Below are positions 60,296 to 64,000 of a DNA stretch of 64,000 nt, in pieces; within the stretch, counting starts at the first letter, position 1; the number at the start of each line of letters is the position of its first letter. A program made the position numbers and the translations under genes. Source of the DNA: Watersipora subatra (lineage: Eukaryota > Bryozoa > Gymnolaemata > Cheilostomatida > Watersiporidae); assembly GCF_963576615.1 (NCBI RefSeq), contig NC_088714.1, positions 49,733,882 to 49,797,881 on the forward strand, read 5' to 3'. The notes below the pieces were generated by a model. It saw only the letters and a program-made list of their open reading frames with translations. It made no database searches and was not told the DNA's origin.

Positions 60296-61329
60296 ACTCC
60301 TTAAAGACCGTCTGTCATTCAGACTATAGCTATTAAAATCTTGATATTAAAATTCCACATTCTGATGGATTTAAACTAATGATGAAAGCATCGACAAGTT
60401 TCTTATCCGGATGCTCTACCACTGAACTAGAACGACATGTTGATCAACGACGTTCTCATACACCTCATACTCCATGCACATGCTAATTATTTCAGCATTG
60501 TGACCACGCATTACGATGCCTCTGTTAAGAAATATTTTGGAACCTAAGTTTATGCAACACGATGCTTCTTCATTCTTTTTTCATAAGGGCTAAATTATTT
60601 CGCCCCGCGATATCGACAATAATTTATCTCGAACATAAAATTTGGCGATTTTTGTACTGATTATATATGTTATTAAAAGATATACATTGCTGAACTTGCC
60701 ATGGCGAGTTATCAGTATCCGTTATACGGTATACCCGGTATCCGCTATAATAAAAACGTTTTGCAATGATAAAAAGTCTGTTAAAAGTTACTAAAATACA
60801 TACTAAAACTTCCTTCAAGTATGTTTTTAGTAAACTAAAACCACTTAAGTTAGATTCAACATTTATGTTAAACGTCTGTCTTGAAGGTAAAAACTCTCCC
60901 CGTAGTACATTGTAATGTTATATTATCTTGAGCCCGCAGATCATAACCACAAAATGCACTAAAGTCATTGTGAGTACCTATAGTTACTAAGGTTAACATA
61001 GTATTTTGGTACTATTTTTAATGATGATGATTTTTACCAGGAGGTGATTGCATTAGATAATTACTATAGGTTTCTATACCACCCTATGTATGTTTATAGC
61101 CTACGATATTAGCCTAAATGCCAATTTTTGCATGCCAACACTGAAACGAATTGAAGTCATATAATTGTACACCATATAATTTTTGATTGTAATCGTGGCG
61201 AAATAGACTATTTTTAGCCCCTACTTGCTACTGATTTTGCATTTACATTTAAACCCCTTTATATTTTTTTTGTTCCTTCTAATTTATTTCAACGAAAAGT
61301 TATTTCAAATTATGAAATTTTAAATTTAC
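60296..61329. other. Contains tRNA-like block (S7) at about 60370-60450; otherwise nothing recognised
   Basis: On the - strand ctagttcagtggtagagcat (A-box-like) and agtttaaatccatc (B-box-like) at tRNA spacing suggest a SINE head. The rest is AT-rich. Confidence 0.45.
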
Positions 61330-61522
61330 AGTTGTTTGAAAACCTTTACAGTTGTTTTTATTTTCTCTCTTAATTTATTTCAACTACACAAAACACTTCT
61401 CTCATGATATGTAGTTGGAAAGTTAGAATGACAAATGTTGTTCTATGTTAAATACAAATCAATTTTTTGTCCAAATACTTTTTTATTACCCGAGCAATGC
61501 CGGGTAGTACAGCTAGTAAATG
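61330..61522 (+). mobile_element. Non-LTR-type 3' tail, copy 2
   Basis: Partner of 60100-60295. It ends cgagcaatgccgggtagtac then agctagta, again followed by a TA-rich microsatellite. Confidence 0.65.
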
Positions 61523-63138
61523 TATATATGTGTGTATGTATATGCATATATATATATACTGTATAAATATTACTTTATTGACAACAATTTCATTTTTTCC
61601 AACTTTTGCCACATAAAAATGATAAAACAAACAAAAAATAAAAACAGCAGCAGTTAGTAAAATCAAATAAATGGTTTGAAGTACAACGTTTGAAATAATT
61701 TTTTCTATTAAAAGAAAGGGTATTAGATGGATGATTGTTCATTGTAATAGTTTATTGCAAGATACACACTAATTTACACACTAAACATCAAAGCCTTTTG
61801 TTTTCTTTAGGGCCATTTTGAGTCTTCTATGCATTGGAGGTATGCAATAATTTACTCTTCACAAGTTTAGGATGGTTATGACAGCTTTAGCTTTGATTAG
61901 GTTGCAAAACGGTTCAACACATGTCTATAAACTTGGAGTTATTATCTCTATGCCACTTCCAGCGATAAATGATTGGCAGAGTAATAATTATTACTCTGTA
62001 GAATGCCTGTAAAGGCATCTAATAAAGGATTTTAGCAAGCACTAATCTGATAGCCTAAGACAATAAAACATTTACCATAATAGCTGGGTTTCCATATTTT
62101 GAATAAATTAGGAGTCGTTCTCTGCCGGCGAATTCTCACCCTACCCTTTCGACGATTCAAAGCTGTGCTTTATCAATTTTTCTAAGACTAGGGATGTACT
62201 CTTCAAAACAGAGTTTGTAAACAGATAAAGTAGACTCACTTAGGGGTCACGATCACTTTTCAGTTCATGCATCGTACACTTGTTGAACTAACTCAGCCAG
62301 GATGCCAGATCAGAATTTTTTTATTATTAATAATATTGATATGACCCTATATTACAAAACAGCAACAGAGTTTACTATTTGCTATACAGTTAGTACTTCA
62401 AAGGTCGCATAAAGGACAATCGCTTTTAGGAAAAACTTTTTTTATGCTTGAAGAGTTAAGACTAAGAAAAGGTCGGCACTGGTGCAGAGGGAATCTGTAC
62501 AATCGGTAGGTTCAGTTATTTAATGAATAAGGTAATAAAATAGATAAAAAGGTAATTATTTCATCATTATCGTATGAGCAACTTATTGTTGGCATAAGTA
62601 GTTAGAATATACAGCATAGTGGTTTGATGAAAAGCGCTGAATTTTTTACCTCCACTGGGGAGAGCTTAGCCAGGTATTATCAATTCAAATTCATTTGCAG
62701 TGAACACTTCTGTGACATTGAATAGTACTGTGCGTACCTTCGCACAAATGTAGGGAAGTGAAATGGCGTCGAATCCATTTGGATTTTACTGTCTCTATGA
62801 CTTGGATGGAAAGAAACTCCAGAACCATTCGAAGAATGAAACCAGTAGATGAGAGCTATGTAAGTCTGTCTGTCTGTCTGTCTGTCTGTCTCAAGCCATG
62901 ATTGAATGTTGGCTAAAAGATTGCATCATATAGGATTAGAACCTAAGATAATAGGCTTCACCACCTAGTATTCATAAAGATTGGAGTGATGATTTTTGGT
63001 AATGCATTATCCCATAGGTGCATATGCACTATCAATAGACCCTATGCTACACAGCTATTGTGTAAACCGTGTAACCTAATTAAAGCAAAAACAATCTTAT
63101 TTGTCTTAAAATTGTAAAATATATGTGATTAAAACTCG
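61523..63138. other. No gene; tetranucleotide repeat at 62864-62892
   Basis: (gtct)n, about seven units, at 62864-62892; the rest holds nothing recognised. Confidence 0.5.
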
Positions 63139-63490
63139 AAGGCCTCACACTACCTTGATGGTGAACCCCTGTGAGTAGGGTATTCAAAAGAAGGCCTCAC
63201 ACTACCTTGATGGTGAACCCCTGTGAGTAGGGTATTCAAAAGAAGGCCTCACACTACTTTGATTGTGAACCCCTGTGAGTAGGGTATTCAAAAGAAGGCC
63301 TCACACAACCTTGATGGTGAACCCCTGTGAGTAGGGTATTCAAAAGAAGGCCTCACACAACCTTGATGGTGAACCCCTGTGAGTAGAGTATTCAAAAGAA
63401 GGCCTCACACAACCTTGATGGTGAACCCCTGTGAGTAGGGTATTCAAAAGAAGGCCTCACACTACCTTGATTGTGAACCCCTGTGTGTAG
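63139..63490. repeat. Tandem array, 52-bp unit, about 6.8 copies
   Basis: Unit is aaggcctcacactaccttga followed by tggtgaacccctgtgagtagggtattcaaaag; variants actacc/acaacc and gatggt/gattgt. Confidence 0.95.
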
Positions 63491-63564
63491 ATTCAAACGA
63501 AGCCAAAAACATTTGCATCCAATACTGGATAATCACCGCTTAAGAAAATTGATTATATTTCATT

Positions 63565-63628
63565 GTAACAGATGCTACCTGTCAAACAGAGCAGGTGCTA
63601 CCTGTCAAGCAAAGCAGGTGCTACCTGC
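63565..63628. repeat. Short tandem repeat, 23-bp unit x 2.7
   Basis: gtgctacctgtcaagcaaag plus cag, ending about 20 bases before foldback B5. Confidence 0.88.
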
Positions 63629-63646
63629 CAACGGTAATAGTAGTAT

Positions 63647-63810
63647 TTAAAGATGAACTTACAGAACATTTTAGTAGATTTTATCGGAAAGTATTGGTAC
63701 TTTTCTATCACTTGGCGATTGTTTTTGATGTTTGAGTTGGTCTGACTGCCAAGATGTTTCAAGATTAAAATCGACAAAGCTTGTTTGCAGTTAAAAGGCT
63801 CAGATCAAAC
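63647..63810 (+). mobile_element. Foldback element family B, left half (B5)
   Basis: tttaaagatgaacttacaga, gattttatcggaaagtattg, ctgactgccaagatgtttca and aatcgacaaagcttg follow the family-B left arm. The right half is not found before the window ends. Confidence 0.68.
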
Positions 63811-64000
63811 GAAGTCAACAAGAAAAGAAGAATGTCCATCAATCTCGACATGGTCGATTGTAATTTGCAAATTGGTGTAAATACTGTGGCAAGTTTCTTT
63901 ATTTTAGCTGTCGCTATATATAGCTATCGACGATTGGAAATACTACTAAGCTCTACATGTGTTGACATTTTAAAAGTAATTTCCAAATTACAAAAACAAC

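Overview
The window is metazoan nuclear DNA: AT-rich, with large introns, GT-AG splice sites, tRNA-derived SINEs, a LINE remnant, several foldback (MITE-like) DNA transposon families and about twenty different tandem arrays that together fill roughly a sixth to a fifth of the sequence. Gene content and repeat style fit an invertebrate, most plausibly a lophotrochozoan, but the sequence alone does not fix the species.

Two multi-exon genes can be supported. On the + strand, 1613-21505 holds the last seven coding exons of a B56/B' regulatory subunit of protein phosphatase 2A, closest to the epsilon class (PPP2R5E); the N-terminal part lies upstream of the window. All splice phases join, giving 353 residues and a stop at 21503-21505, with a poly(A) signal at 21924. 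Its introns carry a 3.4-kb array of a 75-bp unit (3891-7265), 27-, 36-, 93-, 34- and 43-bp arrays, and foldback transposons. On the - strand, 33312-26708 holds five coding exons of a secreted, cysteine-rich protein of unrecognised family (316 residues from the split first codon, 16 Cys, four N-glycosylation sequons). The two genes converge tail to tail across 21.9-26.5 kb, where an approximately 830-bp inverted repeat and a palindromic 51-bp array sit.

From about 33.3 kb to the end no gene is firmly supported. This half holds a 26-bp array with higher-order structure, SINE copies, a nested foldback at 42 kb, a LINE C-terminal fragment, copies of the two foldback families seen in the left half, two arrays of the same 30-bp unit 7 kb apart, AT microsatellites, a 1.2-kb array of a 12-bp unit, and paired LINE/SINE-like 3' tails. 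A few short open stretches beside splice-like signals are listed as weak candidate exons.

The long open frames within the arrays are by-products of repeat periods divisible by three. No bacterial-type features, CRISPR arrays or intact tRNA/rRNA genes were seen. The most notable patterns are the link between foldback transposon ends and tandem arrays, and the uncharacterised secreted gene.
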